Shown piece after piece: positions 63,569 through 64,000 of a stretch of 64,000 nucleotides of DNA. The stretch lies in assembly GCA_020636255.1 (NCBI GenBank), contig JACJYE010000002.1:372001-436000 (forward strand). Reading direction: 5' to 3'. Source of the stretch: Lewinellaceae bacterium. GTDB taxonomy: Bacteria; Bacteroidota; Bacteroidia; Chitinophagales; Saprospiraceae. The notes beneath the pieces are model-generated. The model saw only the letters and a program-made list of their open reading frames with translations. It searched no databases and was not told the DNA's origin. The translations under genes were made by a program, and so were the position numbers. The number at the start of each line of letters is the position of its first letter. Within the stretch, counting starts at the first letter, position 1.

Positions 63569-63808
63569 CAAGAGTATGCTTTGGGCACTCAATTTAATTA
63601 TTTCCGGAGAAAAGCGCTCATTACTGGGCCCTGCTGGCCACACCAGTCAACAAATCCGTTAAAGTTGATAAATCTCATTCGCAAATTCCCTGTTTTTCCC
63701 ACCTTTGCAATATCAAAAAAGAGCCGCCTCCAGGCCTTCCCTGAGCTTTACGGCCCAGCAGGCAAAAAACCGGAATGACGGGCAAATAGCAGCCTTTGCA
63801 ATAAGCGT

Positions 63809-63873
63809 GTGTTCAAAAAACAAGTTCTCCAATGGAGATTTTACGATGTGGCTTGTCTTACAGCTTTTCCTAA
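63809..63873. repeat. Dispersed repeat, TAGTGTTCAAAAAATAAGTT family, long form
   Basis: GTGTTCAAAAAACAAGTTCT with the following CCAATGGAGATT and GATGTGGCTTGTCTTACAGC aligns along about 60 bases with 48428-48495. It is preceded by about 240 bases behind the start of the AAA gene in which I see no gene. Confidence 0.7.
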
Positions 63874-63884
63874 GGGGCCGGAGA

Positions 63885-64000
63885 AAAATAAGTTCCTCAT
63901 TTCAGGCGAGCTATTTTTTCGCCAGGCAAGGCGCGAGGAGGGAAGATAGCCGGAGCTACCTGACCGACGAGCAACGCAGCCTGGCGGGAAAAGAGCCGTA
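63885..64000. repeat. Imperfect inverted repeat at the window edge
   Basis: After AATAAGTTCC the segment GCTATTTTTTCGCCAGGC (from about 63911) is mirrored by GCCTGGCGGGAAAAGAGC (to about 63997) with several mismatches, around a GC-rich middle (AGCCGGAGCTACCTGACCGA). It looks like another intergenic repeat, possibly cut by the window end. Confidence 0.45.

Noticed and set aside
62507..63778. 423-codon plus-strand frame
   Set aside because: Antisense to the MoxR-like ATPase gene, which has intact Walker motifs.

Overview
The window looks like a chromosomal segment of a GC-rich member of the Bacteroidota, probably close to Saprospiria/Saprospirales. The phylum call rests on several features: proteins with C-terminal type IX secretion (T9SS) sorting domains, promoters with the Bacteroidota TAnnTTTG -7 box, an FtsZ ending in the Bacteroidota-type tail FLHDNVD, a DNPR-type (meso-diaminopimelate) MurE, a TPR-CHAT protein and an abundance of lipoprotein and Wzi/RemB-like envelope proteins. 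The order-level placement is inference. I saw no rRNA, tRNA, CRISPR array, transposase gene or prophage.

Layout. 1-5.9 kb: a secreted beta-propeller protein cut by the window edge, a lipoprotein fusing a YncE-like propeller to a phosphoesterase, and two tandem membrane-TPR paralogues. 5.9-17.4 kb: lnt and valS, a T9SS cargo protein, a sphingosine-1-phosphate-lyase-like enzyme, a Tat-exported Gfo/Idh/MocA oxidoreductase, a Pmp3-domain protein, typA and a small unknown gene. 17.6-33.4 kb: a long division and cell wall (dcw) cluster on the minus strand, in transcription order mraZ, rsmH, ftsL, ftsI, murE, mraY, murD, ftsW, murG, murC, ftsQ, ftsA, ftsZ. It begins with a probable MraZ operator and ends in a hairpin plus T-tract behind ftsZ; murF, murB and ddl are not in it.

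33.9-43.4 kb: a CvfB-like RNA-binding protein, phosphoglucomutase, then a possible regulatory module: a sigma-70-like factor, a single-pass membrane protein with an anti-sigma-like N-terminus, and a secreted TPR-CHAT caspase-like protein, followed by a T9SS cargo protein. 43.5-54.2 kb: an ABC-F ATPase, two coupled unknown genes, a Wzi/RemB-like outer membrane protein, an arginine decarboxylase with a TTG start, a MazG-like pyrophosphohydrolase, a thioredoxin-fold protein without its CxxC, an orphan histidine kinase with a FixL-like heme-PAS signature, and a BON-LysM protein. 54.4-63.6 kb: a glycan-use group (GH53 galactanase, GH2 glycosidase, DUF5009 acyltransferase-like protein, GH20 hydrolase) interspersed with a 2-hydroxyacid dehydrogenase and a small membrane protein, then a MoxR-like AAA ATPase.

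The most unusual non-coding feature is the number of dispersed, mostly palindromic intergenic repeats. At least five families are visible. One copy supplies the last codons and stop of rsmH, and another resembles the end of the ABC-F gene. Coordinates given for short sites were counted by eye and can be off by a base or so.
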